Origin: Tetracladium setigerum
Taxonomy: Eukaryota > Ascomycota > Leotiomycetes > Helotiales
DNA length: 64,000 nucleotides
NCBI GenBank assembly: GCA_031472005.1
Contig: PZJY01000011.1
Span: forward strand, 2,170,001-2,234,000
Direction: 5' to 3'
In this document: piece after piece, positions 22,436-35,206 of the stretch
Numbering within the stretch: position 1 is the stretch's first letter
How the letters are laid out: each line of letters begins with the position of its first letter
Made by a program: the position numbers and the translations under genes
The notes under the pieces: generated by a model
What the model was told of the DNA's origin: nothing
The model's database searches: none
The model's input: only the letters and a program-made list of their open reading frames with translations

Positions 22436-25166
22436 AGTATCCAGTTCTGCGGAACTATGGATCTATTCACGACGTCACGAAACGAAATTAGATCTACATG
22501 CGCAATGCGCATTATTATTGCCTGGAACATAAAACGAAGCTGCCATCGACCAGGCGGTGCGAATGGACGAAGTCATGATTGCCTCGAATTATCATCGGAG
22601 AGGAGTTAAATGGCTGATTTGATTTTGTGGAGTTGTGTTTCTGCGAATTTGCTTTCTGTACTTACGACGTTTCTTCCTCGACCACATTGGATTCGAATGG
22701 TTGGATACTTTCGACACTCATTAATACCAGTACATACGGTGCTGAACCCGACAATTTGCGCGCGCGTGTGTAGAACACATCAAGATGGCATGGCAGAGAG
22801 AAAATACAAGACATGAAGGGTGATGGAATTTTACAACAGACTTCTCCTCGATCTCTTTTTTTCTTCAAAGCCTCACCTCACTCGGCGTTTCTACACCTTT
22901 CTGCCCCTTCCCCCTATTTTTGCTCTGGGACGTCTACTTTTTATCACGACTACGACCAAAAACAAAATTCATCTTACCACGAAACAGGATACCTATACAG
23001 CGATTGGGCAACCATGACGATTACACGCTGCTTATGACCTGCATCCGGGCCTACCAGGAACCCGATTCGACTAATTATTGTACGGGGGCTGTCATAATTT
23101 CATATGCCCTCGAGACATTTCACAAACCTTTTAAGAATGGATCATTTTATCAGAATTTCCCACCTCCTTTTGCGACCATCACCTGCGCAACCAACCCAAA
23201 CAACGAACGAATACATACATCATCATCACGCGTATCAATACATCGTCATCTTCACCTTCATCGGCCGTCGTTCCATCCCAGGTCCTTGCTCACCTTCTTC
23301 ACTCTCGGGACCGACGGAACTATCTTTGCTATCTGCAGCAGAGCTGACAGACTTTGACAACAGAAATGGCGGAAGCGGTCAGGCGATCGGTTTGCCGGTC
23401 GGCCCTGAAGGAAGAGTGCAATTTTCCGGGGAAGGGAAGGGCAGGGAAGGAGACGAGGGGGGAAGTAAGAGGCGACGGGGGATGGAGGAATGACGGAATG
23501 GATGAGTTGGGTCGGCTGACTGATTGGTTTTCTGAATCGTTTGATATTGCTTTGTTTGATTGCCACCTTAATTATGGGATGACGGTAGAAAAGAGACTAG
23601 GGGATTATTAGGAAACAAACGGGATGGATTTAGGGACAAAGGGGGTGATGGGGGGTTGAAAGGGAAATAGGAAATTAAAGTTTGTTTTTGTGACGCGCAA
23701 CTCCTTTTTTATAGCATTCGATTATTGTTAGTGCTGCTGCTGTTGCTGCTTCACTTTGCTTTTTTTTCTTCTCATTTTTGTATGTGCCCTTTGACTTGTA
23801 CTACTTACTTACATACTCTTTACAAAAACAAAGTATGGAAAGAATAATCTATTGAAACAATTTAAAATTGAATGAGGTTGTCTAAGCAATATACACTTTT
23901 TTATTGTCCTAACAACTAAATCTAGTACGACTGTTGTTGATTGTTTTTTAAAACTGGCAAGAAGGATATCTTACTAAAATAAGCTGCCATAGGTGGGTAG
24001 GTAGGCAGCCGCATGATCATGCAATAACTCTAACAGACAGTATACGATATTGTGGGCGTTTTAGACGAAAATGGTTATGAAGTAGATTTTGTCGCTGTTT
24101 GTGTTTTTGTGGTGTTTTTTGAGCGCAGGCATGATGCTAACTAAGACCAGCCACAACCTTTTGTGCTAAAAGTTTCCATTTTTATTCCATCCAACGGCGG
24201 CGGCCGTGTCTGGGATCTGGCGAGGCTGGCTAGCTGGGGGTCCGGGCTGTTGGGGGGAAGTGTGAGGCTCGAGGGCTCGGAAGGGGGCGTTTCAAATGGA
24301 CTATCTGAGATACTTTTGATTCCAAAGGTTTTGAAGAACGGTCGTCTTTGAAACCCGAAAAATGGCTCGAAAGCAAAAGCGGTCGAAGAGAGCCGAGGAC
24401 GAAGGACGGTGGACGGAGGATAGAGGACAGAGTTTCTCTTTTTCTTTGGTGGTATTGAATGGAATGAATGGATGATTGATCTATTACTCTGGTTATGAAT
24501 TCGTTTATTTCTTGACCTCTTTTTTTTTAAAAAAAACTGGAATATCTATATCTGGAGCATACTGTGCCTAGGTACCAACCAGCCTTGTGACTTAAGGTAA
24601 CTTACCTCTACTGACAGTATCTTTCTTACCTTCTTCGCCTTGTCTTGGAATCACCCGTCCTGCACCCACTACCCACCCTACCTACTACTGAACCGCACTC
24701 TGGCATACGAGTTCATGCAGCAGCAGCAGCACCACCAGCATAATAATAGAGTAATAATAAGCCAGCCAACACCAAGCGTTCATCCAATCTTTCTTCAATC
24801 TCACTTCTCTTCCTCCTCTCTTACAAACACACACACACGTACATACGCACACGTACAAAATAACAAAAATCTCACATCATCTTTTACAAAACCTACATCA
24901 GCTATTTGAGACGGCGCTGGCGTCATCTCACCAGCCGCATCGCAGCTTCCTTTCTGCCTTTCTTTCTGCGGCGACAGAAGGTAGGTAGGATCTTTCTTTT
25001 TTGAAGTTTTGTACAGGTAATTCAGGTATGATATCTCTGGGCTATTTTCTGCATGTTTGTTGTTGGGTTTACTGGCTGACTGACTGGCCATCGCGATACA
25101 GTTGAGTGAGTGGGAGAAAGAAGTGAGTGAGGGTCAAGAAAGACGGCAAACGAAACGACAGTCAAA
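22436..25166. other. intergenic region between PIN4-like and bZIP genes
   Basis: About 2.7 kb. The first part is the 3' flank of the RRM gene. ORFs at 22813-23611 overlap on several frames and have no family signature. The stretch 23690-24160 is T-rich. The stretch 24600-25166 contains CAG/CAC runs, an (AC)n-like tract near 24825 and a CTGACTGACTGG tract, and probably serves as promoter and leader for the bZIP gene at 25167. No gene can be supported. Confidence 0.45.
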
Positions 25167-27888
25167 ATGACAGACCACTATCATCATCAGCATGATCGCC
25201 CAAATACCGGTAACACCACCAACAACAATAACAACAATAACATTCATGGAAGAAACCCATCCCTTAATTTCAGTCGTCCTCTACATTCAAATTCAAGTTC
25301 GATGTCGAGTTCGGTGTTGAATCACACTCCACATCACCAGAACCATCAGAACCAGAACCCGAATCAGAGTCATCAGAAGAACCAGAAGTCCATCTCAAAT
25401 CCAAATTCAAATTCAAATTCAAATCACATCCGCAACGATTCCAGGCCACTCCAGCTCTATCCCCAAATTCAAAGTAACCAGCAGCAGCAGCAAAACGATA
25501 AAGTTAACGCCGTGGGGACGGCATCGTCATCATCTATTCAAAACCAAAATCAAAACTCTGTTAGGAATGGACAGAATAGAGGGAGGGAAGAAAAGGGGGG
25601 AGAGATGGGGGCGAAGTAGGAGGAGGAGGAGGAGGAGAAGAGACGAGCACAAGTCAGTTTAGTAGTTTTTGGAAGAGATCCGTGAGGGATAAGTTTGGTG
25701 GTGGGAGTGGTGGGAGTGGAGGGAAGGGTGGGGAGATTGTGTTTTTGAAGCCGGATGGCGTTGGTGGTATGTTGGTTTGTTTCGTTTTTTTTTCTTCTTG
25801 GAAGTTTTTCGACTTTGGAGAGGGGGAAGGGGGGAGAAGGAATGAGAGTGAGATCTCAAGTAAGAGCGCTGAGATATGAGGAGCAAGTAAAGGATGATGA
25901 GAGGACTCAGCCAGATTTGAAAAATTCGGAAGAAAGGTCAAGCGAAGATATGAAAGTTGGAAGGGAGATAAGATGAGATTCTTGAACTCGTCGATGTTTT
26001 AGTTAGTAACTTTCTACGACGAACTACCTGCTGACGAGTCTTGGGAATATAGATTTTGAAAACCCTGGTAAATCAAAAGAGAGGCCGACTGCGGAAATGA
26101 AGAAGTCGAGGAGAGAACAGGTTCGGAGAGCTCAAATGTTTGTCTTCCATTTTTCTCATTCTTTGCTGTTTTGTTGCAGACTTTCCAGCTGTTTTTTATT
26201 TTGACTTATTGCTTGTTGAAATATGTGTTTTGCAGTAGTTTGGATTTTGGATTTTGATTTCGGATTTGCGTGTAAAACAACTTGATTTTTTTGAACCTTT
26301 CATAGATGGAGGGATATGTCTCTGCTGTCATGTTACGTGTTATTATGCTACACCATATTACTGTAGAGAATCATCACCTCTTTCTGTTTCATATTCTTTT
26401 TTTTATGTTCGACTGTACCTCAAGACCGAGAAACTAACAACACTTCACACAAAAAGCGAACACCGCAACCGCAAAAAGAACTATGTCGCCTACCTCGAAT
26501 CTGACATCCTCGAGCTTCGCGAAAAGATCGACGCCATCAACCTCGAATCCAACAGCATCAGAACCGAAAATGATCACATGAAAAGCGCACTCGAGCGCAC
26601 TGCTCAAGTGGCAACCTTGCAATCACTTCGCATCTTACCGACATCGAAATTCTCTACTGCGGCAGCGGTAGTGAGGAGACAGGAAGTAGAGAGAGGAGAA
26701 TTAGCGAGAAGCTTGGAGGGATTGAGCGGAGAGCTGAGAAGTCAAGGTGGGAATGGTGTTGGTGGGGTGACAAAGATTATGATGGGATTTGATGAGATGC
26801 TCGGAGCGAATTGTCTGAGGACTTCATATGCTTCTTCTTCGACTTCGAATTCTTCGTCTTCGGATTCTGCTCCGGAGAATGTTGTCGTCGGACGACAAGG
26901 ACGGGTGGAAATTGCCGTTGATACGCCGACGCTATTTTCGTTTCCTGGGAATTCGTTTGGTGGAAGTCGTGGAGAGGCCATGGATTATAATATCCATGGT
27001 CATGGACAAAATAATTCTTCACAGTACAATAACGGACACTCAAATACGAATGAAGTCAAGTTGGATCCGGAGACTGTTGCGGAGATCGGGATTAATTTCA
27101 TACTCGCGTATGTTTCTCTTCTCTCTCTGTTTGTGTTTATTGCTACTTCTCTCCTCTTCTTTGATTTGGATTCCTCCTCAAGATACACAAAGCCCACACT
27201 CAAGCTAACGTTTAAACTCATAAAATCTAGACTGGAACACCCCTGCTTAACACATTTCCACCACACTCCACACCCTCACCCAGCACCAAACCCTAAAAGT
27301 GAATCCACCGGGCACGTATTAATGGCATCCAGCGCAATCTACTCTCACGCACCCGCCCACATCTTTCCAAACATCGCCCAGCAAAGCAAAACTAAGTACC
27401 CAGTCCCATCAGCACCCACATTCACCCAAAACAAATCCGAACCTCTCTACATCCCCGCAGATGACTGCACCTGGCAAATAGGAGGAGGAGGCATAGGAAC
27501 CGCCAACCCACCACCCTCCCCTCCATCCACCCCAATCCAAGAACTTCTCAAACTCAAAGCACTAAATGATAGTCTACCCAAAGATGAAGTAGAAATCACC
27601 CCGGTCCAAGCCTGGTTCTTGATGGTGGAATTCGTTGGTGTGGGTGGGTTGGTTGGTGTGAATGATGTGGAGGGTGCTGCGTATAGTGATGGATATGGTG
27701 GTGCTGATGCCAAGGCGACTGGGAGAGGAGGGGTTGATTTTGAGAAGCTGGAGGTGTTGAAGAGGGAGTTAGGGAAGTTGGTTAGGTGTGTGCAGTTTGG
27801 GGCTGTGGTGGAGGGGTGGAGGTTTTGGGAGGTTTTGAGGGGGTTGTTGGGGGTGAGCCTTATTAAGAGATATGTAGAGATATTTTAG
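25167..27888 (+). CDS. bZIP transcription factor with Asn/Gln-rich N-terminus
   Basis: A multi-exon gene; the 5' part is approximate. ATG 25167 opens an Asn/Gln/His-rich exon. One extra G in the five-G run 25607-25611 continues it into a Gly-rich exon (QFSSFWKRSVRDKFGGG) ending near 25766 at a GTATGT donor. Further exons lie at about 25800-25950 and 26052-26137; the latter gives EMKKSRREQVRRAQ. A 319-bp intron (26138-26456) follows, then EHRNRKKNYVAYLESDI and the leucine zipper ILELREKIDAINLES. The basic region is therefore split by the intron. Exon 26457-27107 joins 27231-27888 through a 123-bp intron, making NFILALEHPC, a motif found with fungal bZIPs of this class. The C-terminal region (PVQAWFLMVEFVG; KLVRCVQFGAVVEGWRFWEVL) is also typical. 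It is a nuclear DNA-binding dimer; targets are unknown. Confidence 0.75.
25618..25638 (+). repeat. (AGG)n trinucleotide run, probably coding poly-Gly
   Basis: Seven near-perfect AGG/GGA units directly after the frame break in the bZIP gene. In the repaired frame they encode a poly-glycine stretch. Confidence 0.7.
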
Positions 27889-29239
27889 GGCATTTTACTG
27901 TAGATTACCCAGAGATGGGAAGGTGGTGGTGGCGGTGATTATTGGTTTTGTTTAGGAAGTGTGTACGTATGAGTGAATGGTTATTTGGATTGTATATCTT
28001 GGCTTTGGTTATTCCAAAGATTAGGAGGATGAGCGAACAGAGGAAGCCTTTCACTCGTTCCATGAGTTCGACTCTCTAAATTGACAGCTTAAACAATGGA
28101 ACAAACAAGTTCAGAGATAGTGAGGAGCAGGAGGGTCCAGTCTCTTACAAACTAAATTGTGGAAAATTTCATAGTTGCAAATTTCTAACGGGTTAAGCTT
28201 GAGCAGAATTACATTTGAAAAAGGAACTTGTTACGGAGAGAATTGTAGGTTTCTTGGAGTAGCAAGAGATTCTTTAGTTGGAAGTACAGACGAGGAAAGA
28301 AAGGTTAAAGATGGTGGGTGCTAGTTGTTAGATGAAAACAAGCATGAAGCAATGAGCCATCCGGTCCTACAGCCTACCACATTCGTTCAAGCGTGCTTGG
28401 TTCATCCTTTCCAGTTATTCTCGTATTCAATTATGCGGAGGAGTATCATGATCCCTTTCGTCTCAAAGTATGGAATCAAAAGCTTAATCCAACGAACTCC
28501 TGCAATGAAGTTTCAAGATCGCCTCAACTCTCTTCTCGACATCAATTTAACCTACGCCGGAGAAAGCTTGTATTCTCGACTCATGCCACAATCTCTATCC
28601 CCAGTTTCTCCTTGAAATCCGTACATAATAACTCTTTGCTGTGAATTCAAATGTCAACAGCTCATTGGTGGCAGATTCAGGAACTAGAGCGGCAGACGTT
28701 ACAGATATGCAGGGGCTCCACGTATAACCACGACAAACCAGACCTAATCGAGCTGTTTGGATTCCAAAATAATGGCCGCGCCCCGGTTTTAACGATCTGG
28801 TTTCAGATTCGTCCCGCAGTTTCGTTCGTCTGATCTTGAAACTCCTTCTCGGTATTCGGCTACAGTAACATTAACAAGACCTTCTGTCAATGTCCTTGGC
28901 TCCCTGCGGTGCACTTGTCTGCTTTTGGAAATCTGTGATTCCTCACAAACACAGCTTTTGCAAGCTTTGAAGATCTTTGAATGGGGACTCGAGCTATCGG
29001 AGTGATGGAAAGGAAAGTGGATGTATGAAGGGTTGGAATATATATACTCACTGATGTGGTAGCCTTTCGATTTCTTTTCCCTTCTCTTCATCAGCTGTGC
29101 TCGATTACTTTCTCTCGTCTTTAATCTTCAATCTTTTCTTTGCAAGAACTTTATACTACAGTCTCTTCAACAACCAAAATCTTTATTTTCGATTCTTTAT
29201 CCCATCTAGTTTCCCAACTACTATACCGCACTCGCAATC
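27889..29239. other. intergenic region with promoter of the secreted propeller gene
   Basis: About 1.35 kb. Small ORFs (28325-28833, plus) show no family features. A TATATATA element occurs near 29038, and a C/T-rich run of about 140 bp precedes ATG 29240. This is the usual architecture of a strongly expressed secreted-protein promoter, but no specific regulator site could be named. Confidence 0.45.
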
Positions 29240-30681
29240 ATGGTTCAACTCCACCTCCTAGCAGCACTTGCCACCCTCACTCTCCCAGTTCTATCTTCAC
29301 CCGTCAACCTCCCCATCAAAACAACAAGAGACCTTCAATCTCTCTCCCGACACAGCAAACAAAACCAAAACCAACAAAACCCCAACAAATGCCTCCAACC
29401 CGCCTCGCCACCAGCTTCATCATCCCCAGCATCACCCCAAACAGCCAAAGCCCTCTACTTCCTCAGCAACACACCCCAAAACGAGATCATCGCTCTCAAA
29501 ATCGCCAGCGATGGCACGCTCTCAGCTGGCTCAAAAACATGCACTGCAGGCTCCGGCCTCACGGGTCTAACAGCCGCCAACACTCCAGCGACCCCAGATC
29601 CTCTCTTCTCACAGTCCTCCCTCAAAGTCTCAGGTAACACTCTCGTCGCCGTAAACGCCGGTTCCAATACCCTGTCTATGTTCACCATCTCGGCCAGCGA
29701 CGCCACAAAACTGACTATGGTCGGCACGCCAGTCAACACGCTCGGTGAATTCCCCGTCAGCGTCGCCGTTTCCGACAAGCTGAAGTTGGCATGTGTAGCT
29801 AATTCTGGCGCTGTGGCTGGCGTGGCTTGTTTCTCTATGGATGCTGTTAGTGGTCTCAAGGCACTTGATCAAACGCTTCGTCCTGTTGAGCTGGGTCAGA
29901 CTACTCCTCCTGTTGGGCCGACAAATACTATTTCCCAGGTCTTCTTCAATGCTGATGAGACTGCATTGTTGATGACAGTTAAAGGCGACCCGGCCGTCAA
30001 CAAAACAGGTTCTCTTTCTGTCTTCCCTATTGTGAATGGTGCGGTAAGTACACAAGATGTTGGATCTTCCCCCAACGGAACGGCCGTTCTCTTCGGCTCT
30101 GCTGCCATTCCTGGAACGAACAACGTTTTTGTAACGGATGCTTCGTTTGGAGCCGCTACAATTTCTCTCCCTTCCATCTCTCAATCCAATAGCAACAATT
30201 CCACCGCTGCTGCTGCTGTGGCACAAGTCATCGCCAAAACCCCCATCGCAAACCAAGCAGCCACATGCTGGGCCGCCATCTCCCCCTTAACCAAAACGGC
30301 TTTCGTAACCGACGTCGCTGTCAACCACCTCATTGAAGTCGACACCTCAACCGGCAAGATCCTAGGAACGTTGGATAGCAAGAATGGGAATGGGGGTATG
30401 ATTGATTTGATTGCTGCAGGGGGCTTTGTGTATGCGCTTGCGGCGACGAAGGGGGATGGGAAGGGAAATGGCATTGAAGCTCGGGTGGCCGTTTTTGCTG
30501 TTGGTGGTGCTGGTGGTAAGTTTCTCTCTTTTTCTTTATTTTCTCCCTGGTTTTTTTTTCTCCAAATCAAACGGTTGTGAATCTTGCTGACAGGAGCATT
30601 TCGTGTGTAGGAATCAAGGAGATTCAGAATTTCAGCCCAGCTGGCATTTCGGGAACTGCGCAGGGCTTGACGTTTATGTAA
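29240..30681 (+). CDS. secreted lactonase-like / beta-propeller protein
   Basis: Exons 29240-30515 and 30611-30681 (95-bp intron, GTAAGT donor, phase 1); 448 residues. MVQLHLLAALATLTLPVLSS is a signal peptide. The body shows repeating blade-like units: ALYFLSNTPQNEIIALKI, NTLVAVNAGSNTLSMF, FPVSVAVSDKLKLACVANSG, ISQVFFNADETALLMTVKG, and NNVFVTDASFGAATISL. Such strings of a Tyr/Phe-Val-Asn strand followed by a hydrophobic strand are typical of seven-bladed lactonase-type propellers that are widespread as secreted fungal proteins. I cannot identify catalytic residues or a substrate. Codon choice swings from C-rich to G/T-rich twice within exon 1 (resetting near 30180). The mature protein begins with a Gln/Asn-rich linker. 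Confidence 0.7.
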
Positions 30682-31822
30682 TCGTATTGTGTTCAATGGA
30701 GTATGTAGATTTTGTGAGAGATCCTTAGTGGAGGAAAACGGATGGGACGCTCAATAGCTATTTTCATCTTTCTTCGAGATCGAAGAAAGAATAGTTGGTG
30801 ATGAGCTTTGTAGATATGAGCTGTTTTGGAGAGATGGATTGATTATGGTACCTGTACCTATACCGTAAATAGAAATTCCCAGCAAGCTGGTCTCGCCAAA
30901 TCCAACAAAATCTCTTTTTTGAAACCCCAATGAGTAGACATATCGTTCCATCCTGTTCTCGATGATCTGAATGGTGCATGGCTTCTCTGCTGTTTCAGAT
31001 GGTACCTAGATAGTGTTAGCCACTTGACTTTGTTGCATAGAAATGTTCCCACAGTACTGTAAGATTTACCTAGAAAAGAATTTGCGCGACATTGTTGATA
31101 CCACAAAAAGCGTACCGTATCTCCTTACCTAAACCACATAAGCTAGAATTAACCTAAAAGACAGAGAAGAATCGAGAGCATGAGCAGCTATACTAGCACT
31201 AGACCTACAGTAGGAGGTACAAACCGCAATCAAGTTACAAAAAACAAGAAAAAACACCAAAGATCAATCAATTAAAACGAACACGAAGAAAGTAGAAAGG
31301 GGGGATAGGATTCATAAGCTCATCATTCCATTTCACACATTTTCATAAAAACGTGCACATCTACTTTGTAATCGATCATAAAGTACCTTACGACCTTCCT
31401 TTCTTTCGCAATGAAGTTTAGCAAAACCCATCATCTTTTGCCATGGATCGCAGCAGACGAGAACCAATTTCAACTTATCGCTCCACTCTTTCTCTTTTTT
31501 GGCCCTGCTCGCCTACAACAAAAAAAGTAAAGAATCTCTAGCTTTAGCAGTTCTTGCAGCATTTAAATTCATTCACCTCCAGTTTTCTCTTTTTTTGTTG
31601 AAACAAAATCAAAAGATGTCTTTTCCCCTCCAAACCCAAAATGAAATCCCGGTGAATAGATAGAAACCACTACCAAATCAATCAATCATCACCCCACCAG
31701 CAAAATGAGACAAGTGCTACCGCCGTTCATTCCTAATACGCCATACCATGCCACTATCCCGTGCCCGTCATCTCATCTCATCCCAAACCAACCCAAGATG
31801 GAAAAGAAGAAGGAAATTATTC
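30682..31822. other. convergent intergenic region
   Basis: About 1.1 kb between convergent 3' ends, A/T-rich. Only short shadow ORFs; nothing else recognised. Confidence 0.45.
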
Positions 31823-34098
31823 TTAATTCTTCCTCCTTCTCTTACTCGGACTTCTCGTTGGCTGTTGTTGCTGTTGCTGCTGCTGTTGCAATCCCTCCAC
31901 GCCACCGCCATTCATCCCAGCGTCACCACCAAGTCCATCGGGACTTTGCGCTCCACCGCTGCCCTCCAAACTCTCCACAACACCCGTCCCGTTATCACCA
32001 AGACCAAGCCCCAAATCATCAAAGGCGGTTCCATTCCCATAAGTATCGAACACTCCATTGACTCCGCCTCCAAAATCCACCCCGGGACTACTGTTCCAAG
32101 CATCCCCGTCAAGATACTGATCCATATCCAGTCCGTCGCCGCCAAAATCCGCGTTGTTGAAGTAAGATGTTCCGTTCTCACCAGTGTTTAATCCGGGATG
32201 CTTCCTGATGGAGACAGCGGTTCGACAATACCTCGGATGGACTCGATTCTGCTATCCTGCTCTTTCTGGAGGCGCATTAGATTGTCGATTTCGGCTTGGG
32301 TGAGGTTTAATGCTTCGAGATTGGGTTGGGGGATGGAGAGAGAAGGGAGTTGTTGAGGTTTGCCGGGGCGCTACCGGGTGGTGAGTTGACGTTCATCATG
32401 TTGTTTAACATGCTATTCCGTTGTTCATCCGTTAGAGCTGGTCGACCGTGAGAGTTTTCGTAATGAGAGAGCATGTCGGGGAATTGGATATTATTGGCGT
32501 TGGGACGCGTTTGGGCGTTGGTGTTGTGAATTATGTTCATCATGTTTTGAGGTTGTTGGGAGTTGGCCTGGGGATTGGGAGTATCTGGTTTGGGGGTAGA
32601 ATTACTCTCAGCGGGAGACTCAAAGAGCTCTTCGATTGCGCCGGAGCTGTAGGCTTGATGTTGGGGAAGGGGTGTAGAAGAAGTGGATGGAGAGGCGGTA
32701 GCTGCTCGTCCTCCTTGACCTGGAGGTGCCATCAAGAGTCGTTGTTGTCTCCTGTGAGGACTGAGACTGCCTGGATGGGGTTCTTGCTGCCCAGTCACAT
32801 CTACCACGCTGCCCTGCTGCTGCTCTGGGGGAATGCCATTCTGGAACATTTGGGCAATGTTTTGTGCCCCTTGGCCATCTAGACTTCTGTTGTAGACAGT
32901 GGCGAGGAAGGTGAGAATAGCGTTGATGGAATTCTCATGCCTGTCGTGAAGAGTTTGGAACGCCATCGATTGTTGATAGAGTTGATTGTGGTCCTTTCGT
33001 AATCGAGAGATGGCATTCGTGATGGCGCCTTGCTGCTTCTGAATCTCCATTAACTGATTCTGTATGACTGCAACATCACGCCTCTGCAGAGAGCTGGGCT
33101 CTGGGACAGCCGAAAGCGCCCTTGGAACATTGTTTCCATAAATCTCCTCAATATCCTGGGCGTCATCGTCACTATCCCGATCTTGTTGAGCCTCTTCCCT
33201 CGGCTTTTGGCCTTTCTTCCCACCCTTTACCGTTCCACCTTTGGGTTTGTTGATGAGCCACAGTAGATTTGGGTGACCCCGTTTGAAGAACGGGTTGTAG
33301 TATTCACTAGGACTCTTGTTCTTCCGTTCACTGGCCTTCATCGAGTTGTCCGACAATCCCACCCTCTTGTGAAAGCCGTACATATTTAACTGCCGAACGA
33401 AAGATGCATAGTTGTTGTGTTTGAACAGCTCCGGAATCAACGTCTTTGCAAACTCATCCTCGTCCAACACGACAAACGAATCGCCTCGATCCGACCACCG
33501 AATGAGCTCTGTATTACGTGACTCTTCAAGGAAACTAAAAAAAGGCAGGTTAGTTGGAGCAAACAAAAAGCTTCGAAAAGAAGAGGAGCGCCTACCTGCT
33601 TAGCTTTTGCACAAACGGAGGAATCTGTTTGCGCTTCGACTGTGCATCCCTCTTTGCAACTGAAGCCCTCTCTTCCAGCAACTCGATATTTTCACTCTCC
33701 TCCAACGGTCCATTCGCGCCTTGCGGATCGAGCATTGAATCGTCCACAAACTGTCCCCACGAATCTACCCCGTTGTCGTATCTTTGTGCCGTGGCTACCA
33801 ACTGCCTGTTGTTCACTGGTCTGCGCGCCAGCTGTGTGGAAGAGGCTTGCTGCTGTTGATCAAAGGTCGCCTGTTGCGCCGCGAGATTATTGCCATTATA
33901 TGCATTCATATTGAAGGTCGAAGAGGGATCCGGGAAGGCGGCAGGGTTGTCAACGCCCTGGTTCCACCTCAGGTAGTCGGAATTCGACATCGGGGCGGCT
34001 GCAGGAAAATTCTGTGGAATGGGTGCTGGTGTGGGTGTGGGTGAGGCTCCTGGTGCTGCTCGTTTGCGGGGATTGGTAGGAGGCATGGAATTGTACAT
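31823..34098 (-). CDS. HSF1: heat shock transcription factor (HSF1)
   Basis: Minus-strand exons 34098-33596 and 33534-31823 (61-bp intron); about 738 residues after repair. The intron falls inside the winged-helix DNA-binding domain: FVQKLS before it, then SFLEESRNTELIRWSDRGDS, the recognition helix NNYASFVRQLNMYGFHK, and FKRGHPNLLWLINK. A trimerisation coiled coil follows (IQNQLMEIQKQQGAI to FLATVYNRS), then a long Pro/Gln/Asn-rich activation region and a poly-Gln C-terminus ending PTRSPSKRRRKN. It binds heat-shock elements in the nucleus; HSF1 is essential in yeasts. Two one-base losses break the frame near the 3' end, at a GGG run at 32345-32347 and a CCGGG run at 32193-32197 (plus strand). 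Restoring one base at each recovers NLEALNLTQAEIDNLMRLQ and NTGENGTSYFNNADF. Alternative start: Met at 34086. Confidence 0.92.
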
Positions 34099-35206
34099 GC
34101 GATTGAGGGAGATGATCGTCGCGCTCGTCTCGCTCGATGGCTGAAGAGTTCGTGCTCTGTATTGTATTTCGTGTGCACGGTTGAAGTCTCGTGAGTTGTG
34201 CTTGTGGCGGATTGTATGAATGGAGAGAGTGTGCGGGCGATCTGATGAGATGCCTTCTCACCACGTCGAGGCTGGCAGCAGCCTTCCTTCCTATGCGCTT
34301 CAGGCAAGCGCGAAAGATGTCTGCCCTACCAACCGACAATGGCGATGGTTGATGTTTCGATCTGCGAGTTCCCGAATGCTGTTGGCTCGGTTGCTCTACA
34401 ATCTGATATGCGCCGCTGGAATGGTGTTGGTAGAGGGGCGTCGAAATGCGTCTGTGGTGGTGGTAGTGGAGGTTGATGAGCAGGATGGTGTTTAGTCGGA
34501 TAGGTAGATCCTCTGCGGCAGATCAAAGGGCTGAGTGTGAGAGAGGGTGCATCTGCCGGTCAATGAATGGTGAGATTGATGTCTGGATTGACTTCTAATT
34601 CCTAATGTCGTTGTTGTTGCACGACTTTCTGGTGTGTTGGTGGATGCGGGGCGGCATGCTCGGAATTATGCAGGCTGCTGTGTTGATTGATTGATTGATT
34701 ACCTGGGATGCTGTTTCGAAGATTTAAACTTGGGCAATCCATACAACTTTTAAGACACAACCTGACGTACAGCTGAGATCATTTAGAATTTGGGGGATTC
34801 AGTTGATGCACGCTAATCTATGGTTTCAGGGAAGGTGGAAGAAAGACAGATATCTCATTGTGTTGGGAGTCATCAACGGTCATACATCTGGAATTCAACG
34901 TTCGTTTATCTTTTTGCTGTTCGACGTCAGTAGGTGGATGGCATGGCATGGCATGGCTCGGATGGTGATGCGCTTGTGGCGATTGACGTCGCCTGTTACG
35001 CCAATCAGAAGGGAGAATCAGACAAGGCTGAATCTGACATCCTGTACAAGGCTGAATATCGGGTGGGGGAATGACATGGAGATAATTGAGCCTCAGTTGA
35101 GACTATGCAAAGGCAGCTGAGCTATGGTTAGCTATATGGTTCCATATCCTTTTCATATTCGTTTCATCGCCTCGCATATTTATACACAGAATACACAATC
35201 AATAAA
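34099..35206. other. intergenic region upstream of HSF1
   Basis: About 1.1 kb containing the HSF1 promoter and leader and the 3' flank of CWC27. Short ORFs overlap on both strands. A GATTGATTGATTGATT tract lies near 34688 and a tandem GGCATGGCATGGCATGG near 34940. No gene can be supported. Confidence 0.45.

Noticed and set aside
22813..23611. Overlapping ORFs downstream of the RRM gene
   Set aside because: Three frames are open over the same bases. The composition is noncoding and there is no family resemblance.
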